Assembly: GCF_016907715.1 (NCBI RefSeq)
Contig: NZ_JAFBCM010000001.1
Location: 1,612,001-1,676,000, forward strand
DNA length: 64,000 bases
Direction: 5' to 3'
Source: Tenggerimyces flavus
GTDB lineage: Bacteria > Actinomycetota > Actinomycetes > Propionibacteriales > Actinopolymorphaceae
Shown: piece by piece, positions 1 to 7,897 of the stretch
Numbering within the stretch: the stretch's first letter is position 1
Layout of the letters: every line of letters begins with the position of its first letter
Translations under genes and position numbers: made by a program
Notes under the pieces: model-generated
The model's input: the letters and a program-made list of their open reading frames with translations, nothing else
Database searches by the model: none
Told to the model about the DNA's origin: nothing

Positions 1-1425
1 GGCATCGGGACCGACGAGCCGCCGGTCGCCGCGAGCCAGACCGGGACGACCACGACGAACGTGCGGCAGGCCGGCATGGAGCCGTACAAGAACGAGGCGT
101 TCCGCGACTTCGCCAAGCGCGGCGAGCTCACCTGCGACCCGATGGCGAACGCCATGCGCGCGAGCTGCACCGACTGGGAAGGGTCGGTGATGGTCTCCGA
201 GGCCACCATCGGCGCGGACCGGATCATCTTCACGTTCCAATACGGCAAGGATCGGGTGAGCCTCGGCATCTTCACCAAGCCGGACGACGCGACGACCTGG
301 GCGAAGGTGAACCAGGACCGCGAAGGCGTCCGGGTCGAGGGCCGCTTCGTGCTGTGGGGGACCGACAAGGGCAAGCTCGACGCGTACAAGAAGCTGCTGG
401 CCGAGGTGCAGCCGCCCCGGCAGACCGGTGCTGTGGTCCCGAGCGCGGACCATCCCGAGCACAACGCCTCGGCGACGTCGGCCGAGCTGGACGTACGCGG
501 GGCCGCACGCAGCCTCGCCGAGTTGCTCCCGAGGCAGCTCGGCGCGATCGTCATGGGCACGCTCGGCGTCACGTCCGAGGCGGTCGACCGGGCCGGTCGG
601 CTCGGCATCGAGCAGGCCCTGTCGCCGCCGGTCGCGATCGCGGTGCGGCTCGCGCTGGGAGTGCCGCCGCCTCCGGAGAGCGGTCCGCCCGGTGGTGCGT
701 CCGACGAGGACATCCTGACGATCGCGAACGAGCCGTTGCCCGTTCCGAACGACCAGAAGCCCGCGCCCAAGGGGCCGGCGCCCGACCCGGCACCGCCGTC
801 GGATCCCGCACCCGACCCCGCGCCACCCTCGGATCCCGCGCCTGATCCGGAGCCCGCGCCACCGCCGTCGGACCCGGCTCCGCCGCCCGCGGACCCCGTA
901 CCTCCGCCGTCGGACCCGGCACCGCCGCCCGCGGACCCGGAGCCGAGCCCGCAACCGTCGCCGAGTGACCCCGACCCGTCGCCTTCGCCGGGACCGGGCA
1001 CCGAGGACGACGGTGGGGACCCCGTACCTTCGCCGAACGACGACGGCTCGGAGAAGGGGCCGACGACGGACGAGGGTGTGCCGACCGAGACCGGCGATCC
1101 CACCACGCCGCCTGGTGATTCGGGTGGCAATGGGGACAGCAAGACCGAGACCGAGTGGGACAAGACGAAGCCGGTGCCGGGGCTGCCTGAGCCCCCGGAG
1201 CAGCCTGCGCCGGGTCCGGAGGAGCAGCCCGCGCCGGCACCGGCTCCGGCTCCGGAGGAGCACGCCGAGGACGACGGCGGCGAGAACTCCGGCCCGGGCG
1301 ACGAGTCGACGGTGCCGACCGACGACGAGCAGGACTCCGGCGACCAGTCGGACGACGACTGCACGAAGCATGACGACCCCGACGAGCACGGGGAGTCCGC
1401 TCCCGCCGACGCTGCTCAGGGGTAG
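1..1425 (+). CDS. Proline-rich acidic-tailed protein, 5' end outside window
   Basis: The reading frame is open from base 1, so the true start lies upstream. About the first 130 visible residues form a globular segment (motifs LTCDPMANAMRASCTDW and GRFVLWGTDKGKLDAYKKLL) with a Cys pair that could form a disulfide. A second, Ala-rich segment follows. From about base 740 the protein is almost only Pro, Ala, Asp, Glu and Ser in repeats such as DPAPPPSDPAPPPADP, ending in a very acidic tail. Such tails are typical of secreted or wall-spanning actinobacterial proteins. No family recognised. The gene ends at the TAG that opens the first dispersed repeat, facing a convergent membrane-protein gene. 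Confidence 0.75.
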   Translation, partial: GIGTDEPPVAASQTGTTTTNVRQAGMEPYKNEAFRDFAKRGELTCDPMANAMRASCTDWEGSVMVSEATIGADRIIFTFQYGKDRVSLGIFTKPDDATTWAKVNQDREGVRVEGRFVLWGTDKGKLDAYKKLLAEVQPPRQTGAVVPSADHPEHNASATSAELDVRGAARSLAELLPRQLGAIVMGTLGVTSEAVDRAGRLGIEQALSPPVAIAVRLALGVPPPPESGPPGGASDEDILTIANEPLPVPNDQKPAPKGPAPDPAPPSDPAPDPAPPSDPAPDPEPAPPPSDPAPPPADPVPPPSDPAPPPADPEPSPQPSPSDPDPSPSPGPGTEDDGGDPVPSPNDDGSEKGPTTDEGVPTETGDPTTPPGDSGGNGDSKTETEWDKTKPVPGLPEPPEQPAPGPEEQPAPAPAPAPEEHAEDDGGENSGPGDESTVPTDDEQDSGDQSDDDCTKHDDPDEHGESAPADAAQG

Positions 1426-1573
1426 GACCCTGTTGCGTAAGTCGGTGGTGCTGGCGGACAGACACCGATGCCGCATTACCTGGCGAGTGGGTGCTCTACG
1501 TGGCGTATATCCCACGTAGAGCGGCAAATGATCATGTAAACATGATCATTTGCCGACACTAGGGAGTCGCTCG
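1425..1573. repeat. Dispersed double-hairpin element, copy A
   Basis: First of five related copies. It holds an 11-bp-arm hairpin (GCTCTACGTGG at 1493-1503, CCACGTAGAGC at 1512-1522) directly followed by a perfect palindrome at 1522-1555 (16-bp arms, AA centre). It matches the copy at 3455-3604 along its whole length, including the leading TGCGTAAGTCGG block and a trailing GGAGTCGCTCGGG. It lies between the 3' ends of two convergent genes and starts at the stop codon of the left one. A bidirectional terminator-like role is inferred from that position. Confidence 0.85.
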
Positions 1574-1677
1574 GGAGTCATCGGAGAGCCATCCAGGAGC
1601 ACCCCGGGCAGCCTGCTCGTCAGCCTTCCCGAGACGCCACTGCGTCGCGCCAGCCACCTTCGTCTCAGGCGCTAGGG

Positions 1678-1923
1678 TCAGTCGGGCGGCTCTGCCGTCG
1701 CGTACGTCGACGCCACGTGTCGCAGCATCAGCCAGATCAGCGCGAACACCAACGCGGACCCGATCTCGGCGAGCGCGAACCCGGCCGACACCCCCGGCGA
1801 CATGTCGTCGCGGGTGAACGCGATCACCGTCCAGGTCAACGACGCCACGGCCACCAGGCCGCACACGATCGAGCCCGCGGCCGCCAGCCGGGTCGCGCCT
1901 TGCAGGTCGTTGCGCAGTCCCAT
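1678..1923 (-). CDS. Small two-helix membrane protein, unknown function
   Basis: 81 residues. Two hydrophobic helices are visible (about 12-35, AAAGSIVCGLVAVASLTWTV, and 45-66, GFALAEIGSALVFALIWLML) joined by a short loop with RDDMSP. A charged N-terminus (MGLRNDLQ) suggests an inside start. A longer in-frame extension from 1963 would add residues with no protein-like character, so I prefer the ATG at 1923. No strong ribosome site is visible. No known family recognised; codon use at third positions looks coding. Confidence 0.6.
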   Translation of the reverse strand: MGLRNDLQGATRLAAAGSIVCGLVAVASLTWTVIAFTRDDMSPGVSAGFALAEIGSALVFALIWLMLRHVASTYATAEPPD

Positions 1924-2114
1924 GAGAGCTGATCATGCCGTGCAGCCAGGTCGTGCTCCGCACGACGAGCCGGGCGCTTTAGACGCGGCGCCTTCCACCC
2001 CGGCCTATGGCTTGCGTCCGCGGTCACCGTTCCGGTTGGAGGCCGGGGCGGAAAGCACCGCGGCGCCCGGCGTGCTGCCACGCGGATTTCAGACGGCGGC
2101 TAGGGTCGCGTGCC

Positions 2115-3392
2115 ATGGACGTACTCGTCGTCGGTAACGGTGGCCGCGAACACGCCCTCGCCTATGCGCTGGCGCAGGATCCCGAGGTCGGTGCGGTGCA
2201 CGTGGCGCCCGGCAATGCGGGGACGGCGCTGCTCGCCCGGGCCGAGACCCACGCGCTCGACATCGGTGACCCCGAGGCCATCGCCGAGCTGGCCGCGAAG
2301 CTCGCCGTCGACCTGGTCGTGATCGGCCCCGAGGCGCCCCTCGTCGCCGGTGCCGCCGATCGCGTCCGGGCCCGCGACATCGCCTGCTTCGGCCCCTCCA
2401 TGGCGGCCGCCGCGATCGAGGGTTCGAAGGCGTTCGCCAAGGAGATCATGGCCGCGGCCGGCGTACCCACCGCGATGGCACGCGTCTGCGACGACCCTTC
2501 GCAGGCGGCCGCGGCGCTGGACGCGTTCGGTCCGCCGTACGTCGTCAAGGACGACGGTCTCGCCAGCGGCAAGGGCGTCGTCGTGACCTCCGACCGCGCC
2601 GAGGCCCTTGCCCACGCCGCCCGCTGCCGGCGGGTGGTGATCGAGGAGTTCCTGGACGGGCCCGAGGTCTCGCTGTTCGCGATCGCGGACGGCCGGAACG
2701 TCGTACCGCTGCACCCGGCGCAGGACTTCAAGCGGATCAACGACAACGACGAAGGCCCGAACACCGGCGGCATGGGTGCGTACACCCCGCTGGAGTGGGC
2801 GCCCGCCGACCTGGTCGAGGACGTCGTGGCGCGGGTGATCCAGCCGACGATCGACGAACTTCGGCACCGGGGTACGCCGTTCAGTGGGCTGCTGTACGCC
2901 GGGCTCGCGCTGACCTCGCGCGGGATGCGGGTGATCGAGTTCAACTGTCGGTTCGGCGACCCGGAGACCCAGTCGCTGCTGGCCCTGTTGAAGTCGCCGC
3001 TCGCGCCGTTGCTGCACGCCTCGGCCACCGGTGACCTGGGAGTCATCGAGCCGCTGCGTTGGCGTTCCGAAGCGTCCGTAACGGTCGTCGTCTCGGCGGC
3101 CGGCTACCCGGAGAACCCGCGCCAGGGCGACGTCGTGGGAGGCCTCGACGAGGTTGCCGAGCTCGACGGCGTGACGGTCTATCACGCCGGGACCGCGCTG
3201 GCCGAGGACGGCTCGGTGGTGGTGTCAGGCGGCCGCGTCCTCGCCGTCACAGCGACGGGCGACGACCTGGTCCTGGCCCGCGACCGCGCGTACGACGCTG
3301 TGGCCAGGATCGACATCGCCGACTCGCACTACCGGCGAGATGTCGCATTGGCAGCGGCGCATGGCGAGGTACGGATCCCCACAGCGCAGTAG
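2115..3392 (+). CDS. purD: Phosphoribosylamine--glycine ligase
   Basis: 425 residues, the normal GARS length. It catalyses the ATP-dependent joining of glycine to 5-phosphoribosylamine, the second step of de novo purine synthesis, in the cytosol. Visible family features in order: N-terminal VVGNGGREHALA, GPEAPLVAG, the ATP-grasp segment VKDDGLASGKGVVV, EEFLDGPEVSLFAI, the metal-binding region ending EFNCRFGDPETQ, and the C-terminal domain. ATG 2115 is chosen because the protein then begins at the conserved MDVLVVGNGG. Upstream in-frame sequence from 2007 is not family-like. Its purine partners purB, purS, purQ and purL lie 10-30 kb downstream instead of adjacent. Confidence 0.97.
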   Translation: MDVLVVGNGGREHALAYALAQDPEVGAVHVAPGNAGTALLARAETHALDIGDPEAIAELAAKLAVDLVVIGPEAPLVAGAADRVRARDIACFGPSMAAAAIEGSKAFAKEIMAAAGVPTAMARVCDDPSQAAAALDAFGPPYVVKDDGLASGKGVVVTSDRAEALAHAARCRRVVIEEFLDGPEVSLFAIADGRNVVPLHPAQDFKRINDNDEGPNTGGMGAYTPLEWAPADLVEDVVARVIQPTIDELRHRGTPFSGLLYAGLALTSRGMRVIEFNCRFGDPETQSLLALLKSPLAPLLHASATGDLGVIEPLRWRSEASVTVVVSAAGYPENPRQGDVVGGLDEVAELDGVTVYHAGTALAEDGSVVVSGGRVLAVTATGDDLVLARDRAYDAVARIDIADSHYRRDVALAAAHGEVRIPTAQ

Positions 3393-3454
3393 GGACGGAG
3401 CTAGCTCGACTCCGCCTCGTCATCCGCCTCGGCTTCGGCCACTCACCGCGTCCA

Positions 3455-3604
3455 GGACCTGGTGCGTAAGTCGGCGGTGTTGGCAGATGGGCACCGATGC
3501 CGCTTTACCTGGCGTTTGGGTGCTCTACGTGGCGTCTACCCCAGGTAGAGCGGCAAATGATCATGTAAACATGATCAATTGCCGTCACGGGGGAGTCGCT
3601 CGGG
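3455..3604. repeat. Dispersed double-hairpin element, copy B
   Basis: Nearly colinear with copy A, from TGCGTAAGTCGG to GGAGTCGCTCGGG. The long palindrome is at 3551-3584 with one mismatch in the right arm, preceded by the shorter CTCTACGTGG/CCAGGTAGAG hairpin. It lies between convergent purD and the LigD-type polymerase gene. Its right end runs into the polymerase reading frame, whose TGA (minus strand, 3585-3587) is formed at the palindrome edge. The last polymerase codons may therefore come from the element. Confidence 0.85.
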
Positions 3605-4580
3605 CCTCGTCGTCCGCCTCGGCTGCCTTCGCGGCCGCCCGCTTCCTGCGCTTGCCCTCGTGCATGGCCACCACGCGGGCGATCGGGATCGTGTGGCCCT
3701 CCTCGACGAGGTCAGCCGGCAAGGCCTGGGGCGCGGGCTTGAGCTCAGCCCACAGATCACCATCCCCCAGCAAGCCCAACGCCGTGTGGACGGTGAAGTC
3801 GCGCGGCGTGACGTTCTCCACGTCCTCCCACCGCACCGGGAACGACACCGGCAAACCAGGCCGGATCCGGGGGCTGAAGACCGACACCACGGTCGCACCG
3901 CCGGTCCGCGTCGAGTCGAGGAAGACCTTCCCGTGCCGGTCGTCCTTGATGAACGCCGTCGTCGCGAGCGCGGGATCCAGCCGTTCCGCCCGCGCGGAAA
4001 CCGCCCTGGCTGCCGCCGCGACGTCCTCCGCGGACGCCGACTCCAGCGGTACGAAGACGTGCACACCCTTCGACCCACTCGTCTTCACCACGCCCGACAA
4101 CCCACACGAGGCAAGCGCCTCGCGGACCAGCAAGGCGGCCTTGACGGCCAGTTGGAACGAGTCGCCCTCCGGCGGGTCGAGGTCCATGATCAGGTACGAC
4201 GTCTGCGCCAGGCTGTCGTAGCGGGCGAGCATCGGGTGGTACTCGATCGCCCGCTGGTTCGCGAACCACAGCAGCGTCGGGCGGTCGTTGCACAGCGCGT
4301 ACGCCACCTCGCGCCGGGACGATTCCGCCCAGAGCTTGACGGTTCGGACGAAGTCGGGCGTGTACTTCGGCACGTTCTTCTGCATGAACGGGTCCTGGCC
4401 CGGCAGCGTGCGGATCACCGACAGCGGCCGGTCCTCCAGCTCCGGCAGCAGCCGGTCGCGTACGCCGTCGAGATAGTCCACGAGGTCGCGCTTGGTCGCC
4501 CCCGCGTCCTCGAACAACGGCTGGTCGAGGTTGGTCAGCTTGACGCCGTCCCGTTCCTCGGGTGAAGCCTTCTTCGCCAT
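3585..4580 (-). CDS. Stand-alone LigD-type polymerase/primase domain protein
   Basis: 331 residues, matching the polymerase (PrimPol-like) domain of bacterial NHEJ ligase LigD. No ligase or nuclease domain is fused. The catalytic metal-binding D-x-D is visible in LIMDLDPPEGD (D133, D135), followed by the KTSGSKGVHVFVPL block with its conserved His. Such proteins add ribonucleotides or deoxynucleotides to broken ends and work with Ku. No ku or ligase gene is nearby. The start at ATG 4580 gives MAKKASPEER; the frame stays open far upstream but that part is not family-like. The C-terminus is Lys/Arg/Ala-rich and ends inside repeat copy B. Confidence 0.9.
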   Translation of the reverse strand: MAKKASPEERDGVKLTNLDQPLFEDAGATKRDLVDYLDGVRDRLLPELEDRPLSVIRTLPGQDPFMQKNVPKYTPDFVRTVKLWAESSRREVAYALCNDRPTLLWFANQRAIEYHPMLARYDSLAQTSYLIMDLDPPEGDSFQLAVKAALLVREALASCGLSGVVKTSGSKGVHVFVPLESASAEDVAAAARAVSARAERLDPALATTAFIKDDRHGKVFLDSTRTGGATVVSVFSPRIRPGLPVSFPVRWEDVENVTPRDFTVHTALGLLGDGDLWAELKPAPQALPADLVEEGHTIPIARVVAMHEGKRRKRAAAKAAEADDEARATPP

Positions 4581-4658
4581 GAGACACAGCCTGTCACGGA
4601 TCTCACCCGGCGGTCTCGCGCTGGCGCCGAGCTGGCGACGGCCGAGATCCCTGGCACC

Positions 4659-5502
4659 TTGCTGCCGCCAGCCCTGAACGAGCGTGAACAACCCTTGCTG
4701 CTGAACGAGAACTTCTACAACTTCGTCAAGGGCACCGCGCCCAACCTCACCTACGACTTCTCCAAGCTCGACCGTGTCATCGACCCGCTCGACGCGGAAG
4801 GCATCAAGCCGCTGATGGGCATCGGCTTCACGCCACAAGCGCTGGGCGGCGCCGACGACGAGGCCAAGGCGAGGCTGCAGGCGGCCGGCGGACGCGTCCT
4901 CGCCGCTCCCGGGACCGGTGCCGTCGACGCGTTCGTCACCAGAGATCCAGCCAGCAACGGAAAGGTCGCGGTGCTGGCCTGGAACGACCAAGCCGCCGAC
5001 ACCGATCTCACGCCCCGCTTGACGAATCTCCCGTTCAAAACGGCTGGTCGAGCGCCGGAAACGCAGCGTCGGCAGTGCTCTAGGTCGATCTCGGCGGTCC
5101 GGTGAACCTGAGCCGGGTGAAGCTGTTCCCGCGCGACGACAAGAGCTGCGAGGGGCTACGGGTTTCCCGATCGACTTCAAGATCGAGGGGAGCACGAACG
5201 GGACGAGCTGGAGCGTCCTGCGCGAGGTCGTGAACCACAACAACGGCCAGCCGCTCGCCAAACCGGTGAGTGCGCAGACGTTCAACGTCAGTGGGCAATA
5301 CCAGGGCGTACGCGTCGTGGCGAGCAAGCTGCAAATCGACTGTCAGGGCGCTCCGGACAAGTACTTCCAGCTGGCCGAGCTCCAGGTCGAGAGCGACGAC
5401 ATCCTGGCCCGTACGGCCACCGCGGCCCGCGAGACCGTGCTCGACCAGCTGCCCAGCGGGAGCTACGCGTTCCAGCTCGCGGAGGTGAAGGTCCTGCACT
5501 GA
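4659..5502 (+). pseudogene. Decayed GH39-like glycosidase with discoidin-type domain
   Basis: Fragments of one carbohydrate-active protein spread over three reading frames. Bases 4659 to about 5050 encode NENFYNFVKG and YDFSKLDRVIDPLDAEGIKP, typical of the GH39 beta-xylosidase barrel. This jumps straight to a C-terminal-like VTRDPASNGKVAVLAWND, so the middle of the catalytic domain is missing. From 5084 a shifted frame encodes VDLGGPVNLSRVKLFPRDD, and from about 5165 a third frame encodes GFPIDFKIEGSTNGTSW through to the end. Together these form an F5/8 type C (discoidin) fold. At least two frameshifts and one large deletion argue against function. A clean terminator remains just downstream. 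Confidence 0.75.
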
Positions 5503-5520
5503 AGCACAGAAATATGAGAA

Positions 5521-5558
5521 CGGTGCCGCACCCGAGCCGATACAGGGGTGCGGCACCG
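5521..5558 (+). terminator. Rho-independent-type terminator after the GH39 remnant
   Basis: A perfect 13-bp stem (CGGTGCCGCACCC with GGGTGCGGCACCG) and a 12-nt loop, followed by CTTTGTG. It sits 18 bases after the remnant's stop codon. Confidence 0.8.
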
Positions 5559-5731
5559 CTTTGTGTACGAGAGTTGAACTCAACGAGCAGGCCGTCGCCC
5601 CAAATATGGCATCGTTCCCACTCGGGTCCGGTTCTGGCCGGCCTGGGTGGGCCCACGCGCTTGTCCTTACCTCGTTTTCCGCTCAGGCTCTGAGCTTGCC
5701 AAGTCCGCGAACACACCGAGGAGGTTGTGCC

Positions 5732-7801
5732 ATGGGCTCGTGGCTCGCGAGGGTCAAACTGGGACGGATCGCCTTGACGGCTGTGGGAATCGCCCTCCTC
5801 GCTTCGGCGTTGAGCGTGCCCACCGCGTCAGCAGGCGGCAACGGCCACGGCGACGGCATCAGCTGGCCGAAGAACCAGGCGCTGCCGCACTTCTCCAAGC
5901 CGCAACGCCTGGACGTCGTCGACCTCGTCCCGTTGAACGGCGACGAGAAGCTGTTGCTCGGCACGCTGCAGGGCGTCGTCAACCGCGACCGGCCACGCAT
6001 CTACCTGATCGGCACCGACGCCACCAACGGCGAGGGCCGGCTCACCTGGCTGAAGAGCTTGAAGGTTCCGTACAAGATCCTCCCCGACACCTGGTCGCTG
6101 CTCGCCAAGTACAAGCGCGACGTCCGTGGCGTGATCGTGTACGACCCGGCCCTCCCCGACTCGATCAACGTCGCGACCACCCTGGCGGGCTTGAAGAACG
6201 CGGTCGTCGCGGCACCCGGACAGGTCGACAAGCTCAAGAAGGACTTCGGACTGCGCGTCCTCGACGACCTGCGCGGCAAGTTCGAGAACCGGCTCGCCGC
6301 GTACCAGTGGCAGTACGACAACCTCTGGAAGCACACCACGCACCGCATGCTCGTCGGCCTGCCGCCGCAGCGCGACGTGGGCCTCCCGCCCGGCATCCCG
6401 GACATCTACACGCAGCTCGCGAAGGTCGCCGAGCACACGCACGACCGGGAGAACATGGGCACGTTCGACTACGACCTCACCAGCCAGCTCGGTGGCGAGG
6501 GCGTGTGGCTGCGGTTCGACGACTCGTTCCCCAGCGACGGTTGGGGTCCCGCGGTCTCCCAGGTCACCGTCAAGGCCAACGGGCAGGAGATCGCGAGCTT
6601 CGTTCCGGGGACGCCGGAGGAAGAGCCGTACCTGTTCTACAACAACAACACCCAGGTCAGCGCCGGCCCGCCGCAGCACCGGTTCGCCGACAACGACCGC
6701 TACTTCATCTACAAGTTCGCACCGCCTGCCGGCACGACGTCGCTGACCGTCTCGGTGACGATGTGGAACGAGTTCACCGTCAACGTCGCCAAGACCGAGC
6801 CGGCCGTCCCGTTCAAGGAGGGCTACGCCTACCTGCGCGACTACGCCGTCGCCAACAAGGCGATGGTGTTCTGGCTGGACCCGAACATCGCGGCCGAGCG
6901 CGCGCTGTTCGAGAAGATCATGGCCGAGACGAAGCCGCCGACGCCGTACCTCGGCTGGTTCGCGCAGGACGTCGCCGGTGAGTTCGGTGGAACGGAGCTC
7001 GCGTCCCGGTACGGCGTGTACGTGCTCGCCGCGGACTGGTTCGAGAACATGTCGGTCCACTCCGGCTCGAAGGCGCCGATTTCCGACCGGCAGAGCCGGG
7101 CGCCGACGTTGCCACTGGAGAACAAGGTCTACGTCCAGTACACGGTGTCCGAGGGCGACAACCTGCAGTACAACGAGCACCGCCTCCGGCAGCTGTGGGA
7201 CGACCCGGGCCGCGGCAGCGTCCCGATCAACTGGACGACGAGCCCACTGCTCATCGACGCGGCACCGAACTTCCTGAACTACTTCCAGAAGACCGCGACC
7301 AAGAACGACCTGCTGATCGCCGGACCGTCGGGAGCGGGCTACATCTACCCGTCGCCGTGGCCGGACAACACGTTCAGCACGTTCACCGCGCAGACCCGCA
7401 AGTACATGAAGGCCACCGGGATGGACATCGTCTACGTGCTCAACCGCGTGGACGGCCAGGACATCGAGCTCGACCCGTTCACGGCGAACGCGTACGTCAA
7501 CGAGGTCAAGCCGCGCGGCGTTCTGCTCAACTGGGGTGGCACGACACAGCTGTCCATGCTGAGCGACAAGGTCCCGTTGTCCACCGTCCGCGGTGCCGGC
7601 GGGGTCGACGAGATCAAGAACGCGATCGCCCAGGCCTCGGCCGACTGGGACGGCAACTCGCCGCTGTTCCTGTCGATCGGCGTGCTCGCCTGGAACACGA
7701 CGCCGACCGATCTGAAGACGGTCACCGACTCCCTTGGCCCGCAGTACAAGGTGATTCGCGCCGACCAGTTCTTCGACCTGGCGAAGAAGGCCAACCAGTA
7801 A
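5732..7801 (+). CDS. Secreted GxGYxYP-family protein (putative glycoside hydrolase)
   Basis: 689 residues. The N-terminus (positively charged, then LTAVGIALLASALSVPTASAGG) is a Sec signal peptide with an AxA cleavage site. The family signature is plain: GPSGAGYIYPSPWP near residue 530 fits the GxGYxYP motif of Pfam's GxGYxYP proteins, which occur in polysaccharide-use loci. The enzymatic activity is inferred, not shown. Other visible parts: an N-terminal alpha/beta region (LGTLQGVVNRDRPRIYLI) and a beta-rich insert at about 290-380. ATG 5732 has GAGGAGG nine bases upstream. A strong terminator follows, so it is probably monocistronic. Confidence 0.85.
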   Translation: MGSWLARVKLGRIALTAVGIALLASALSVPTASAGGNGHGDGISWPKNQALPHFSKPQRLDVVDLVPLNGDEKLLLGTLQGVVNRDRPRIYLIGTDATNGEGRLTWLKSLKVPYKILPDTWSLLAKYKRDVRGVIVYDPALPDSINVATTLAGLKNAVVAAPGQVDKLKKDFGLRVLDDLRGKFENRLAAYQWQYDNLWKHTTHRMLVGLPPQRDVGLPPGIPDIYTQLAKVAEHTHDRENMGTFDYDLTSQLGGEGVWLRFDDSFPSDGWGPAVSQVTVKANGQEIASFVPGTPEEEPYLFYNNNTQVSAGPPQHRFADNDRYFIYKFAPPAGTTSLTVSVTMWNEFTVNVAKTEPAVPFKEGYAYLRDYAVANKAMVFWLDPNIAAERALFEKIMAETKPPTPYLGWFAQDVAGEFGGTELASRYGVYVLAADWFENMSVHSGSKAPISDRQSRAPTLPLENKVYVQYTVSEGDNLQYNEHRLRQLWDDPGRGSVPINWTTSPLLIDAAPNFLNYFQKTATKNDLLIAGPSGAGYIYPSPWPDNTFSTFTAQTRKYMKATGMDIVYVLNRVDGQDIELDPFTANAYVNEVKPRGVLLNWGGTTQLSMLSDKVPLSTVRGAGGVDEIKNAIAQASADWDGNSPLFLSIGVLAWNTTPTDLKTVTDSLGPQYKVIRADQFFDLAKKANQ

Positions 7802-7823
7802 CGCCGTACTGATCACGAAGTTC

Positions 7824-7858
7824 CGCGGGCCCGCTGTCAACGTGACAGCGGGCCCGCG
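7824..7858 (+). terminator. Strong 16-bp stem terminator
   Basis: Arms CGCGGGCCCGCTGTCA and TGACAGCGGGCCCGCG with a 3-nt loop, between the GxGYxYP gene and the subtilase. There is no long T-tract. Confidence 0.8.
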
Positions 7859-7897
7859 TCATTTGAGGAAGGAGGTGTCCACGAACCGGAGGAACGC

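Noticed and set aside
3340-4221. 293-codon plus-strand frame over the LigD-type gene
   Set aside because: It crosses repeat copy B and then runs antisense through a clear LigD polymerase gene; composition is shadow-like.
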